From positions 1 through 64,000 of the forward strand of contig JAISTR010000036.1 in NCBI GenBank assembly GCA_031272515.1: a stretch of DNA of 64,000 nt, written 5' to 3'. The position numbers and the translations under genes were made by a program. The notes under the pieces are model-generated. The model had not been told where the DNA came from. It saw only the letters and a list, made by a program, of their open reading frames with translations, and searched no databases. Source of the DNA: Erysipelotrichaceae bacterium (GTDB lineage Bacteria > Bacillota_I > Bacilli_A > Erysipelotrichales > Erysipelotrichaceae). Below are positions 32,969 through 41,797 of the stretch, piece after piece (within the stretch, counting starts at the first letter, position 1; every line of letters begins with the position of its first letter).

Positions 32969-34099
32969 TTAATTCAAAGTGCTGGTGAGTTCCTGCTGGC
33001 GCTTTTTTTCATATTCGCGCAGGGCTTCCAACAATTCGCGGCCCTGCTCCAATGGGTCGGACTGTTCACTCTCAAAGGCAGAGAAGGTGTAGGAGCTGGG
33101 ATAGAGGCAGGGCTTCTGGCTGCGCTTAAAGCCGCCGCTGATGCCAATCATCCAGTTCCGGCTTGCAAGCTGGAGGTGCAGGGTGCGGAAGCGGCAGACG
33201 TAGAAATCCTCCTCTTCCTCTTCAATCTTGCCCACCAGCTCGATTTGTTCGGCCGGTCTTGAAAGCTCCGTCGGATAGCTGAGCCAGTGCTGCAGGTTGC
33301 AAAGGGCGATGTAGTCCTGTTTTAAAAATTTTGAAGAGACCAGATGCAGGCAGCCGATTTTATCCAAAGCCTTTAGAAAGATCATGGCAAACTCCGGCCG
33401 GGCCGCAAGGTGGTCCAAAGCGGTTTGGTCAATGGAAATATCATGGGCCAAAAGCGCCGGGAACACGAAGAAGTTCAAACGGTCCAGATCAAAGCGGACC
33501 AGTTTCAAAAGGATTGCCTCGATTTCTTTGCTGTAGAAGGTCAAGGCCAAATCGCTCAGGATGCCCAGGGTATAGACGGTGTCCTCATCGAGGTCGGCCT
33601 CATGCTTGACACGCTTCATGATCCGCTTCAGGCGGCCTTCGACCAGCTCGCTGGCTTTATTGGTAAGGACAGACGTCCACATGCATTGGTAGTCCACTCC
33701 TTGCAGTAACACCAGCATCAGCTCATCGGCCAGCGGGCTTTCCAGCTCATTGGCCAATTGAAGGAAAACCGGCTGGATCATTTCGTATTTCTCTTCAAAC
33801 ATCATAAAGCTGGAGAGGTCACCGATGGTATCCAGATATTCATAGTTCAAAAGCAAGAGCTTGTTGAACAGGGCGATGTTGGCGAAGTAGTTGCTGCCAT
33901 AGAGGTAATAAAGAAAACAGGGGAACAGCTCATCTTTGATCAGCTCATGATACTCATCCGCCAAGGCTAAAAAAAGATCCAGGTCTTTCTGATTTTGAAA
34001 AATCTCATCCCAGTTGTTCTTGATGACCAGTGCTTCGATCTCTTCACTGTGCTGAGCCTCTACCACTTGCGAGAACCAGCTACGTAAAAATTGTTCCAT
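32969..34099 (-). CDS. hypothetical helical protein, 376 aa
   Basis: I do not recognise this protein. It is acidic, soluble and predicted to be nearly all helical for about 280 residues (LFLALADEYHELIKDELFPCFLYY-like helices in series), with a more beta-rich C-terminal segment after an acidic run (EEEEEDFYVCRF). No signal peptide, membrane helix or catalytic motif is seen. It starts at 34099 with AAGAGGGAAAAGAG upstream and lies between recJ and fba, convergent with recJ across a 10-nt gap. Confidence 0.75.
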   Translation of the reverse strand: MEQFLRSWFSQVVEAQHSEEIEALVIKNNWDEIFQNQKDLDLFLALADEYHELIKDELFPCFLYYLYGSNYFANIALFNKLLLLNYEYLDTIGDLSSFMMFEEKYEMIQPVFLQLANELESPLADELMLVLLQGVDYQCMWTSVLTNKASELVEGRLKRIMKRVKHEADLDEDTVYTLGILSDLALTFYSKEIEAILLKLVRFDLDRLNFFVFPALLAHDISIDQTALDHLAARPEFAMIFLKALDKIGCLHLVSSKFLKQDYIALCNLQHWLSYPTELSRPAEQIELVGKIEEEEEDFYVCRFRTLHLQLASRNWMIGISGGFKRSQKPCLYPSSYTFSAFESEQSDPLEQGRELLEALREYEKKRQQELTSTLN

Positions 34100-34193
34100 C
34101 TCTTTTCCCTCTTGTTACCGATATTTTAACAAGCCCTTCTATCCGGTTCAATAGCAAAAGCGCAACTGGAAAAAATTACAAATTTCTTAAAAG

Positions 34194-34266
34194 ATGCCAA
34201 ATGTGAAGATTTTTATAGGAAACAAACCGGTTTTTGGTCAACTCTTCACATATCTTTCAGTGGCAT
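34194..34266. repeat. nested inverted repeats upstream of fba
   Basis: ATGCCA (34194-34199) pairs with TGGCAT (34261-34266), and inside it ATGTGAAGA (34201-34209) pairs with TCTTCACAT (34243-34251); all arms are perfect. The outer 3' arm covers the weak -35 of the fba promoter, so it could be an operator. Confidence 0.65.
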
Positions 34267-34290
34267 TTCCGGTCGGTTTTAGAGTAGAAT
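34261..34290 (+). promoter_or_regulatory. probable fba promoter
   Basis: TAGAAT at 34285-34290 with a weak -35 (TGGCAT) 18 nt upstream. Confidence 0.45.
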
Positions 34291-34315
34291 AAAAGGGAAG
34301 AAAGGAACCAGATAT

Positions 34316-35257
34316 ATGCCATTAGTCAATTCAATTGAAATGTTCAAACGCGCCTACGAAGAAGGGTATGCGATTGGCGCCTTCAACGTCAACAACATGG
34401 AGATCGTCCAGGGAATCACGGAGGCTGCCAAGGAGCTCAACTCACCAGTCATCCTGCAGGTTTCCAGCGGTGCCCGCAAGTATGCCAAACACGTCTATTT
34501 GGTGAAGCTGGTGGAGGCCGCCTTAGCGGATACCGGCTTGCCGATTGTCTTGCACCTCGACCATGGTGACAGCTTCGAGTTATGCAAATCCTGCATCGAC
34601 GGCGGCTTTACCTCCGTCATGATCGACGGCTCGCATTTGTCCTATGAAGACAATATCAAGCTGACCAAGCAGGTCGTTGAGTACGCCCATGCCCATTCCC
34701 CCTACATCACGGTGGAAGGTGAGCTGGGCCGCTTGGAAGGGGTGGAGGATGATGTCAAGGTCAGTGCCGAAGACGCTTCCTACACCAACCCCAGCCAGGT
34801 ACAGGATTTCGTCAACCGCACCGGTGTGGACTCACTGGCCATTGCCATCGGCACCAGCCATGGCGCCTACAAGTTCAAACCCGGCCAAAAACCGCAGCTG
34901 CGCTTCGACATTTTGGAAGAGGTGGAGAAACTGTTACCGGGCTTTCCGATCGTATTGCACGGCGCTTCCTCGGTTTTGCAGGAATACGTCCAAATCGTCA
35001 ACGAGTTTGGCGGCAAGATGCCCGGAGCCATCGGGATTCCGGAGGATATGTTGCGGCAGGCGGCGAAAATGGCCGTGTGCAAGATCAACATCGACTCCGA
35101 CCTGCGCCTGGGGATGACCGCTGCCATCCGCAAGCACTTCGTCGAGCATCCCGATCACTTTGATCCCCGTCAGTACCTCGGGGATGGCCGCGACTACGTC
35201 CGTGACGTCGTCCGCCACAAGATTAAAACCGTGCTGGGTTCAGAAAACAAAATCTGA
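34316..35257 (+). CDS. fba: class II fructose-1,6-bisphosphate aldolase
   Basis: Fba splits fructose 1,6-bisphosphate into DHAP and glyceraldehyde 3-phosphate in glycolysis. The 313-residue zinc enzyme has the signature LHLDHGDS with His80, Asp82 and His83, the second metal-site Glu region VEGELGRLEGVEDD, and the substrate loop IGTSHGAYKFKPGQK with the zinc His. GHASS-like HGASSV carries the third ligand. It is transcribed alone between its promoter and a strong terminator. Confidence 0.96.
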   Translation: MPLVNSIEMFKRAYEEGYAIGAFNVNNMEIVQGITEAAKELNSPVILQVSSGARKYAKHVYLVKLVEAALADTGLPIVLHLDHGDSFELCKSCIDGGFTSVMIDGSHLSYEDNIKLTKQVVEYAHAHSPYITVEGELGRLEGVEDDVKVSAEDASYTNPSQVQDFVNRTGVDSLAIAIGTSHGAYKFKPGQKPQLRFDILEEVEKLLPGFPIVLHGASSVLQEYVQIVNEFGGKMPGAIGIPEDMLRQAAKMAVCKINIDSDLRLGMTAAIRKHFVEHPDHFDPRQYLGDGRDYVRDVVRHKIKTVLGSENKI

Positions 35258-35279
35258 ATTCACCAGAAAAAGTCAAGTC

Positions 35280-35309
35280 AAAAGAGAGGGCTTCGGCCCT
35301 TCTCTTTTT
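35280..35309 (+). terminator. terminator after fba
   Basis: AAAAGAGAGGGC-TTCG-GCCCTTCTCTTTTT, a UUCG-closed stem. Confidence 0.93.
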
Positions 35310-35311
35310 GG

Positions 35312-35339
35312 TTGCTTTTTCATTTCAATACGTTATAAT
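35312..35339 (+). promoter_or_regulatory. apt promoter
   Basis: TTGCTT at 35312-35317, a 16-nt spacer and TATAAT at 35334-35339. Confidence 0.65.
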
Positions 35340-35368
35340 GAGATAGTCATTGAACCAGGAGGCAGTTT

Positions 35369-35881
35369 ATGGACTTAAAAAAATACATTGCAGACATACC
35401 GGATTTTCCCATCAAAGGCATTCTTTTCCGTGATATTACACCCTTGATGGCTGACGGCGAGGCGTTCAAAGCTGCCTGTAACCGCATCATTGAATTTGCG
35501 AAGGAAATCAAGGCTGACGTGATTGTCGGCCCGGAAAGCCGCGGTTTCATCTTCGGCTGCCCGGTGTCCTATGCTTTGGGAATCGGCTTTGTGCCGGTGC
35601 GCAAGCCGGGCAAGCTGCCGCGGGAAACTGTCAGCTATAAATACAATCTGGAATACGGTTCAAACGAATTGCACATTCATGCTGACGGCATCGTACCGGG
35701 ACAGCGCGTGCTGGTTGTGGATGACCTGCTGGCGACCGGCGGTACCGTGGTCGCCACCAATAAGCTGGTGGAACAGCTGGGCGGGATTGTCGCCGGCTGT
35801 GCCTTCCTGATTGAACTTGCGGACCTGCACGGCCGCGATGTGCTCAACGATTACAACGTTTTCACAATTATGACCTACTGA
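35369..35881 (+). CDS. apt: adenine phosphoribosyltransferase
   Basis: Apt salvages adenine with PRPP to form AMP. The 170-residue protein has the typical PRTase core: [17 protein letters not shown] at the start, [11 protein letters not shown], and the PRPP loop [23 protein letters not shown] precedes it. The apt-relA order is common in Firmicutes; here a terminator lies between them. Confidence 0.96.
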   Translation: MDLKKYIADIPDFPIKGILFRDITPLMADGEAFKAACNRIIEFAKEIKADVIVGPESRGFIFGCPVSYALGIGFVPVRKPGKLPRETVSYKYNLEYGSNELHIHADGIVPGQRVLVVDDLLATGGTVVATNKLVEQLGGIVAGCAFLIELADLHGRDVLNDYNVFTIMTY

Positions 35882-35905
35882 ACCGAGGTTTCGCTCGGTT
35901 TTTTT
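35881..35905 (+). terminator. terminator/attenuator between apt and relA
   Basis: AACCGAG-GTTTCG-CTCGGTT followed by TTTTT. relA has no obvious promoter of its own, so readthrough may feed it. Confidence 0.8.
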
Positions 35906-35926
35906 AAAACCAGGAAAGGAGGCGCC

Positions 35927-38137
35927 ATGGCCCAGAAAAATGTCAATAAAACCTTCGGGGATTTGATGCGGGAAGTCAAGCAGTACATCCATGCGCCCAA
36001 AAACCTTTCCCTGATTGAAAAGGCGTACAAATATGCGTTTGCCAAACACGAGGGGCAGACCCGCCGCAATGGGGATCCCTACATCACCCATACCGTGCAG
36101 GTCGCCTATATCCTGGCTACCCTGCGGGTGGGTCCCAAGACCATCGCTGCCGGGCTTTTGCACGATGTGATTGAAGACTGCGGCGTGACCCCCAAGGAAT
36201 TTGTGGAGCATTTTGACGAGGAGATTTACACGCTGGTGGACTCCGTCACCAAAATCGGCAACCTGCAGTTCACCGATGAGAAGGAATACCAGGCTGCCAA
36301 CCACCGCAAGATCCTGATTGCCATGGCCAGGGACATAAGGGTGATTTTAATCAAGCTGGTGGACCGTCTCCATAACATGCGCACCCTGCAGTATATGCCC
36401 CATGAGAAGCAGCTGCGGATTTCACAGGAGACCCTGGATGTTTATGCACCGATCGCCCACCGTTTGGGGATCAGCGAAATCAAGAACGAACTGGAAGACC
36501 TGTGCTTCTTTTTCCTGATGCCTGAGAAATATCATGAAGTCGCCAAGATGGTCGAGGTCCGCAAAGCGGAGCGCGACCAGCATGTCGAAACCATGATCCA
36601 GCAGATTCAAGAACTTTTAGCGCCGCTCCAGTTTGATTTGACAATCTTCGGGCGCTCCAAGCACCTCTATTCCATCTACCGCAAGATGACCACCAAGAAC
36701 AAGCGCTTCGATGAAATCCTCGACCTGCTGGCCATCCGCATCATCATCGATACCAAAGACAAGGAGGCGAAGACGGCCAAGCTGGACTGCTATGAGGTCC
36801 TGGGTTATATCCACCAGGAATATTTCCCGATTCAGGGCCGGCTGAAGGACTACATCGCCACCCCAAAGATGAACATGTACCAGTCTTTGCACACCACCGT
36901 AGTCGGGGTGGAAGGGCAGATCTTCGAGGTGCAGATCCGTACGAAATTCATGGATGACATCGCCGAGCAGGGGGTTGCCGCCCACTGGCGCTACAAGGAA
37001 GGCACCCGCTACAATGCCGCCCGGGAGCAGAAGGAAATCGAGGAGAAGCTCTCCTGGTTTCGCGATATCTTTGCGATCTCCGAGGATATGGACAATGCCG
37101 AAGGCTTTATGGACGCGATGCAGCGCGACCTCTTTGAGGCTAATGTCTATGTGATGTCGCCCAAGGGCCGGGTCATCGACTTGCCCAACGGTTCCACACC
37201 CATCGACTTTGCCTACCGCATCCACACCGAGGTTGGCAATGCCACCGTCGGTGCCATTGTCAACAACACCATGGTGCCTTTGAACACGATTCTCAAGACC
37301 GGGGATGTCGTGCAGCTGAAAACCGCGAAGAATACCGGTCCCAGCGAGGACTGGCTGAAGTTTGTCAAGACCTCCCATGCCCGCTCGAAAATCAAGAGCT
37401 ACCTGGCACGCCGGGAAGCGGAGGACCGCAAGCCCCTGGTCGAGCAGGGGGAGAAAATCTACAAGGAGGAGATGGGCAAGCGGGAGATTGACCCCGAGCT
37501 GATTACCGGCAAGAAGCTGGAGAGTGTCCCGGCGCTGTTTTCCTTCGGCAATCTGCCGGACTTCTACTACGCCATCGCCACCAAGACCCTGCCGGTCAAT
37601 GCGATTGCGGAAAAACTGGGACACAAGAAGGGGATCTTTGAGGACCTCAACCTGACCCGGCTTTTCAAGAGTCCCCAGCATAAAAACACCACCCCCAAGT
37701 CGGTGGTCAAGGTGGCTGGCATCGATTCCATCAAGATTGAACTTGCCGGCTGCTGCAATCCGGTGTATGGCGACGAGATTGTCGGCTATGTCTCCAAAGG
37801 GCAGGGGGTCAAGGTGCACCGCAGCAACTGCCCCAACATCGCCCAGGGCAAGCGTCTGATTGATTGCGAGTGGACGGAGATGGCGGATGATCAGAAGTTT
37901 GAAGCGGTTTTGCATATCGATTCCATCAACCGCAACTATCTTTTAACGGATCTGGTAACCGTGGTTTCCCAATACAAAGCGGCCTTGAATGCGATTGACT
38001 CCCATGTCAATGACGACCGCATCACCGCAACCACGATCATGACCCTGGCTGTCAGCAATGCCGAACACCTGCGGGTGATTATGGCAAATCTCGCCAAAGT
38101 CGACAGTGTGCGGGCGGTCGAACGCATGATTTTGTAA
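35927..38137 (+). CDS. relA: bifunctional (p)ppGpp synthetase/hydrolase
   Basis: A long RelA/SpoT homologue (Rel) that makes and degrades (p)ppGpp. In 736 residues it has the HD hydrolase domain (HTVQVAYIL near 55, HDVIEDCG near 80, with LIKLVDRLHNMRTL), the synthetase domain (FGRSKHLYSIYRKM, YQSLHTTVVG), TGS (VYVMSPKGRVIDLPNGSTPIDFAYRIH), a Cys pair in IKIELAGCCNPVYGD and a C-terminal ACT domain. Both active-site motif sets are intact, so it should be bifunctional. SD AAAGGAGG is strong. Confidence 0.97.
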   Translation: MAQKNVNKTFGDLMREVKQYIHAPKNLSLIEKAYKYAFAKHEGQTRRNGDPYITHTVQVAYILATLRVGPKTIAAGLLHDVIEDCGVTPKEFVEHFDEEIYTLVDSVTKIGNLQFTDEKEYQAANHRKILIAMARDIRVILIKLVDRLHNMRTLQYMPHEKQLRISQETLDVYAPIAHRLGISEIKNELEDLCFFFLMPEKYHEVAKMVEVRKAERDQHVETMIQQIQELLAPLQFDLTIFGRSKHLYSIYRKMTTKNKRFDEILDLLAIRIIIDTKDKEAKTAKLDCYEVLGYIHQEYFPIQGRLKDYIATPKMNMYQSLHTTVVGVEGQIFEVQIRTKFMDDIAEQGVAAHWRYKEGTRYNAAREQKEIEEKLSWFRDIFAISEDMDNAEGFMDAMQRDLFEANVYVMSPKGRVIDLPNGSTPIDFAYRIHTEVGNATVGAIVNNTMVPLNTILKTGDVVQLKTAKNTGPSEDWLKFVKTSHARSKIKSYLARREAEDRKPLVEQGEKIYKEEMGKREIDPELITGKKLESVPALFSFGNLPDFYYAIATKTLPVNAIAEKLGHKKGIFEDLNLTRLFKSPQHKNTTPKSVVKVAGIDSIKIELAGCCNPVYGDEIVGYVSKGQGVKVHRSNCPNIAQGKRLIDCEWTEMADDQKFEAVLHIDSINRNYLLTDLVTVVSQYKAALNAIDSHVNDDRITATTIMTLAVSNAEHLRVIMANLAKVDSVRAVERMIL

Positions 38138-38176
38138 GTTTTCACAGAAATTTCATAATTCGATAAATGTGCAATA

Positions 38177-38210
38177 ATCTGCCTATTTTAACGGGCAGAT
38201 TTTGTTTTTT
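38177..38210 (+). terminator. terminator after relA
   Basis: ATCTGCC and GGCAGAT arms, followed by TTTGTTTTTT. Confidence 0.8.
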
Positions 38211-38255
38211 CATGGGAATCAAGCCGGAATCCAAACGAAAAAGTATGGGGAAAAA

Positions 38256-38283
38256 TTGACAAAAATTGGGAATTTGGTAGAAT
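38256..38283 (+). promoter_or_regulatory. promoter of the surface-protein leader
   Basis: TTGACA at 38256-38261, a 16-nt spacer and TAGAAT at 38278-38283. Confidence 0.75.
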
Positions 38284-38307
38284 AAAGATGTAATTCGTGC
38301 ATACCCT

Positions 38308-38382
38308 TGAAACGGGAATCAGCAGTTTATGGTGGGTGAGGGCAAAACCCATGAATATAGCTCCCGGGAAAAGGTTTCAATA
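38308..38382 (+). ncRNA. structured 5' leader, unknown class
   Basis: The 5' leader contains nested helices: TTGAAAC (38313-38319) pairs with GTTTCAA, CGGGA pairs with TCCCG, and an inner GTGGGT pairs with ACCCAT across a GAGGGCAAA loop. The loop GGG could also contact a CCC. I compared it by eye with common riboswitch consensus motifs and found no match. It could be a cis-regulatory element for the surface protein. Confidence 0.45.
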
Positions 38383-38444
38383 AAATAACTTTTTAAACGC
38401 TTTTTATTGTAAAAAGGTTGACTGAAACCAATGAGGGGGTTTTT

Positions 38445-40106
38445 ATGACTATTAATTTAAAAAAGGCGTTGCTTGCCCTTTTAGCCGGAACTTATTTGGC
38501 ATTTAGCGCAATCAACGGGCTTACAGTCCTGCAGGCGGAAGAAGGCCCTTCGGTCACCGGTACCACGGTGGTCAGTGACGGCACTTCCCCGATTCCCACC
38601 CAAAAATATTCGATGCGCCTGAGCAGTGAGGTCTTCGCGCCGGTATTCCTGAAGCATGATGGTGATGTCAATTATACAGTTGACCATCAATATACATCCA
38701 GTATTCCCCGCGATGCGGACGGGAAATTCTATTTCAACAATTGTGTCCAATATTATATCCATGGCCATGCCTATGGCAAAGTAACGGACAAGCTGATTGG
38801 CGAAGTGCAGTGGATCTACAAGAATTCACCTTATGGCACAACCGCTACCGTGGACTATCTTCAGGAGATTGTGGACTGGTATGAAGCGAAGTTTGCGGAT
38901 GAAAACCTGTTTGAAGGAGCGGACTTTGAAGCTTATGTGGATGCCCTGGAAGACGCTTATGGACTAACAACCGACAGTGCCCGGGTCGCCTTTCTGAGCT
39001 ACAACGACGGCGCTGACAACGGCATCAACCCGACCAATCTGACAACTGCTGTAGCAATTTTGGACGATGTCGGGCTGGGTGTGGATTACAACGGTTCCAC
39101 CCGCTTTACAGGCGCTACGGTACAAGAGAGAATGCGCGAGTACTACAAGCTGATTCTGATCCAAATCGCGCTCTCCGCTTCAATCTGGCATTTTACCGAC
39201 GGTGTCGAATTGTTGGATGCACCCTATTTCGTGGACAACTATGACGATAAGAATTTCCTGGTGGCGATGCCGGATGATGTCAAGATTATTTATGAGTACT
39301 ACATTGATCATGCCAATGAAAACTATGATGCGGTCCCAGCCGGCTTTATCATGACCCGTACCGCCGTGAATGGAAACGAGCATACCTACGAAGTCAACAG
39401 CACGGACGGCAACAACAACTGGAACGGCTTCACGGTTTCGCTGAGCGAAAATCTGGCCGGTACCTACATCAAGGGCAGCGGAGATACCCAGTTATCTTCC
39501 GTGCATCTGGACCCCGACCACAACACCTTTGTGGTTGTGGTGGATGAGGAAGAGGAAAGCTACAAGCTGACCGGCGGGCACTTCTATGTGTCGGTCTGGT
39601 ATGGGGTGGAGACCGATGGCATTGTCAGCACCCACAAGGACCATCTGCAGGACCATGCGATTGTTTTGGAAAACAAGGTCGCCCAAGCGACCCTGGCAAT
39701 GACCTGGACCGCTCCGCCGGTGACCCCGCAGTGCGATCCCAACAATCCGACCGATGATCCGCTGGATCCCAACTATGACCCGATCAACTGTCCGATGCCG
39801 CCGGAGGATCCCTGTGATCCCGACAACCCGGTCAATGATCCGCTGGATCCGCGCTATGACCCGGAAAACTGTCCGGTAGAGGAAGAGGAACCCTGCGATC
39901 CGACCCATCCGACCGATGATCCCAATGATCCCAACTATGACCCGGTCAACTGTCCGGTGACGCCCAAAAAGCCACCGGTGGAAACCGGCTGGCTGCCGGT
40001 ACAGACCCAATGGGTGTTCTACGGTTCGCTGTGCGTGCTGATTGTCTCCCTGTTGGGTACCCGAAAACGGCGACGCAAGGTAGTAAAAAGAACAGTAATG
40101 AGATAA
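38445..40106 (+). CDS. thioester-domain-like cell-wall surface protein
   Basis: A 553-residue secreted protein. Residues 1-31 form a signal peptide (cut near LQA). The N-terminal region resembles adhesin thioester domains: Cys100 in FNNCVQ would be the reactive Cys, and SASIWHFTDG at about 244-253 matches the QxAIWxxTD motif, but the partner Gln appears to be Ser. A second, Ig-like region may follow. Three 27-residue Asp/Pro repeats (C-x18-C) then precede a sortase-like signal PPVETG, a membrane helix and RKRRRK. It probably sits on the cell surface as an adhesin. Start chosen for GAGGGGG SD and the signal peptide. Confidence 0.7.
   Translation: MTINLKKALLALLAGTYLAFSAINGLTVLQAEEGPSVTGTTVVSDGTSPIPTQKYSMRLSSEVFAPVFLKHDGDVNYTVDHQYTSSIPRDADGKFYFNNCVQYYIHGHAYGKVTDKLIGEVQWIYKNSPYGTTATVDYLQEIVDWYEAKFADENLFEGADFEAYVDALEDAYGLTTDSARVAFLSYNDGADNGINPTNLTTAVAILDDVGLGVDYNGSTRFTGATVQERMREYYKLILIQIALSASIWHFTDGVELLDAPYFVDNYDDKNFLVAMPDDVKIIYEYYIDHANENYDAVPAGFIMTRTAVNGNEHTYEVNSTDGNNNWNGFTVSLSENLAGTYIKGSGDTQLSSVHLDPDHNTFVVVVDEEEESYKLTGGHFYVSVWYGVETDGIVSTHKDHLQDHAIVLENKVAQATLAMTWTAPPVTPQCDPNNPTDDPLDPNYDPINCPMPPEDPCDPDNPVNDPLDPRYDPENCPVEEEEPCDPTHPTDDPNDPNYDPVNCPVTPKKPPVETGWLPVQTQWVFYGSLCVLIVSLLGTRKRRRKVVKRTVMR
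39732..39974 (+). repeat. three 81-bp coding repeats
   Basis: Units at 39732-39812, 39813-39893 and 39894-39974 each encode 27 residues beginning CDP and including DPxYDPxNCP. Each has two Cys 19 residues apart, which may form a disulfide. Confidence 0.9.
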
Positions 40107-40116
40107 GGGTAATGTG

Positions 40117-40148
40117 AAAAAGCCGATGGCGATGCCAACGGCTTTTTT
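40117..40148. terminator. bidirectional terminator between convergent genes
   Basis: AAAAAGCCG and CGGCTTTTTT arms with a 13-nt loop. Confidence 0.85.
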
Positions 40149-40166
40149 CATGGTTTAACTAACAGT

Positions 40167-41648
40167 TTATTTCAAGTCAGCCATCAAGCGGATGGTATGC
40201 GCATAGAACTTCCGCTCCCATTTGGCGTTAGCGGAATACGGATTGATAAAATCCTCTTCCTTGAGCCCTGACATAGCCCGCCGGTAAGCGGCTTGCGCAA
40301 ACTGTTTATCCTGTTGGGGAAGCAGTCCCAAAAGCTCTTTTAGGACCTCTGAGCGCTGCTGCAGAAAGGCATCCGGATCATCACTTGAGAGCACTTCGTA
40401 AATTCTCAGGGCTTCCTCCAACTCAGCAATCGCATCCTCTTTTTTGCCCAGTCTGCTCAATACCTTTGCGAACAGGGTCTTAGTTTTTGCCACCGCTGGG
40501 AAATACAGATCAGGATTATCCCAGGCTTCCCTCTGGCGCATGGCAATCACCTGCACGAATTTCTGGCGCGCTGCTTCGTTTTGATTTTTAAGTGCCTCGA
40601 CAATTGCCATGTTTTCCAGTAAATTCGCATAATCAGCCCTTAGCGTTGGCATATCCTGGATGAAGGTACCAAAGAGGCCGGCAGATTTTTTAAACTGCTC
40701 TGCTGCTGCTTTTGGTTTGTTGCAGTTGTAATAGAGCGCACCGAGGTCACTACGGGCAATGGCCTCTTTCTCAATATAATGGTCCGGATCCGCTTCTGCC
40801 AGCTTCGAAAAATATAAAACGGCTGTTTGTAAGCATTTTTGGGCAGGGCCCAAAAGATTCTGGTTGTTATAATAACAAGCCAGTTTTTGAAAGGCTGTGC
40901 AAATAAACGGAAAGAAATAACCCTGCTTATCCTCATTCAGATTGACAAACAGTGCCAAGGCTCCCTGATATTCACTTTCCGTAGATATACTCTTTGGGTC
41001 CAAGACATGGATATCAGCCAGCCTGGAGAGAACCGCTGCCAAATCAGCACCATAGACAGCCGGTTGTTTTTGATACAGTTTGCGGTAGCGGGTCAAGGCT
41101 TTGCGGTACATCCGTTCTCCCGCTTTTTCTTCCAGCAGGACAACTTCCAGAAAGCGGCCATAGTCAAAAAACATGTCTGCTGTTGGATACACGTCAATAG
41201 CCTTGCGGAAATAAGCTTTGGCTTGTGCTTCCCGATTGGGGTTTTGCGTATCATACAAAAGCAGCAGGGCATAGAATTGAAGGATGGTGGCATAGTCTTC
41301 CTTATTGTTACTTTCACTGTCAACCAACGTCTTTATAAACTGCTCTGCCTGCTTGAGCTTTCCATCATAAACAAAATCCCACAGCTTCTTTACCTCAGGA
41401 TGCTCTCTGTCCAGACCATTAAAAAGGTAAACAATGTTGATGAGGATTTCCCGAATTTGTTGCAACAATTGAATTTTTTTGTGCAGTTTCAAGCACAGAT
41501 CATAACACGCAGACACCGGCAAATCTTTTGACAGTTCCGCTTGCAGGTCATTTATCTCTGCCAGAAGCTGCTGGTAGTATTTTTGTTGGGAGATTTTCCT
41601 TTCGATTTGGACGGCGCTTTCAAACAATCCTTGATCATCATATTCCAT
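40167..41648 (-). CDS. TPR-repeat protein, unknown function
   Basis: A 493-residue protein built of helix pairs. Tetratricopeptide-like units are clearest in AKAYFRKAIDVYPTADMFFDYG, ARSDLGALYYNCNKPKAAAEQFKKS and AKVLSRLGKKEDAIAELEEALRIYE; the N-terminal 100 residues look coiled-coil. No signal peptide or membrane segment. It is transcribed alone on the minus strand between the surface-protein gene and the hisS T-box. A role in protein interaction is all that can be inferred. Confidence 0.75.
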   Translation of the reverse strand: MEYDDQGLFESAVQIERKISQQKYYQQLLAEINDLQAELSKDLPVSACYDLCLKLHKKIQLLQQIREILINIVYLFNGLDREHPEVKKLWDFVYDGKLKQAEQFIKTLVDSESNNKEDYATILQFYALLLLYDTQNPNREAQAKAYFRKAIDVYPTADMFFDYGRFLEVVLLEEKAGERMYRKALTRYRKLYQKQPAVYGADLAAVLSRLADIHVLDPKSISTESEYQGALALFVNLNEDKQGYFFPFICTAFQKLACYYNNQNLLGPAQKCLQTAVLYFSKLAEADPDHYIEKEAIARSDLGALYYNCNKPKAAAEQFKKSAGLFGTFIQDMPTLRADYANLLENMAIVEALKNQNEAARQKFVQVIAMRQREAWDNPDLYFPAVAKTKTLFAKVLSRLGKKEDAIAELEEALRIYEVLSSDDPDAFLQQRSEVLKELLGLLPQQDKQFAQAAYRRAMSGLKEEDFINPYSANAKWERKFYAHTIRLMADLK

Positions 41649-41763
41649 GACCTTGCCTCTTTCTGTTTTCTACAACTTGGTTTAACTTGATTAGACCATA
41701 TTTGCCCTTTATTGACAAGCAGAAACAAGCAACCGTCCGCTCTACTGTTAAAAGCGTATCCCC

Positions 41764-41792
41764 TTGTGTGATGCGTGGTTCTGTGCTATATT
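41764..41792 (+). promoter_or_regulatory. promoter of the hisS-aspS leader
   Basis: TTGTGT at 41764-41769, a 17-nt spacer and TATATT at 41787-41792 with TGC before it (extended -10). Confidence 0.7.
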
Positions 41793-41797
41793 TGAGG

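Noticed and set aside
36617-37915. 432-codon ORF on the minus strand inside relA
   Set aside because: It is a shadow of relA, whose domains are all intact on the plus strand; the composition is low-complexity for a protein.
38308-38382. c-di-GMP riboswitch before the surface protein
   Set aside because: The AGGGCAAA loop recalls one conserved segment, but the remaining class I and II motifs are absent.
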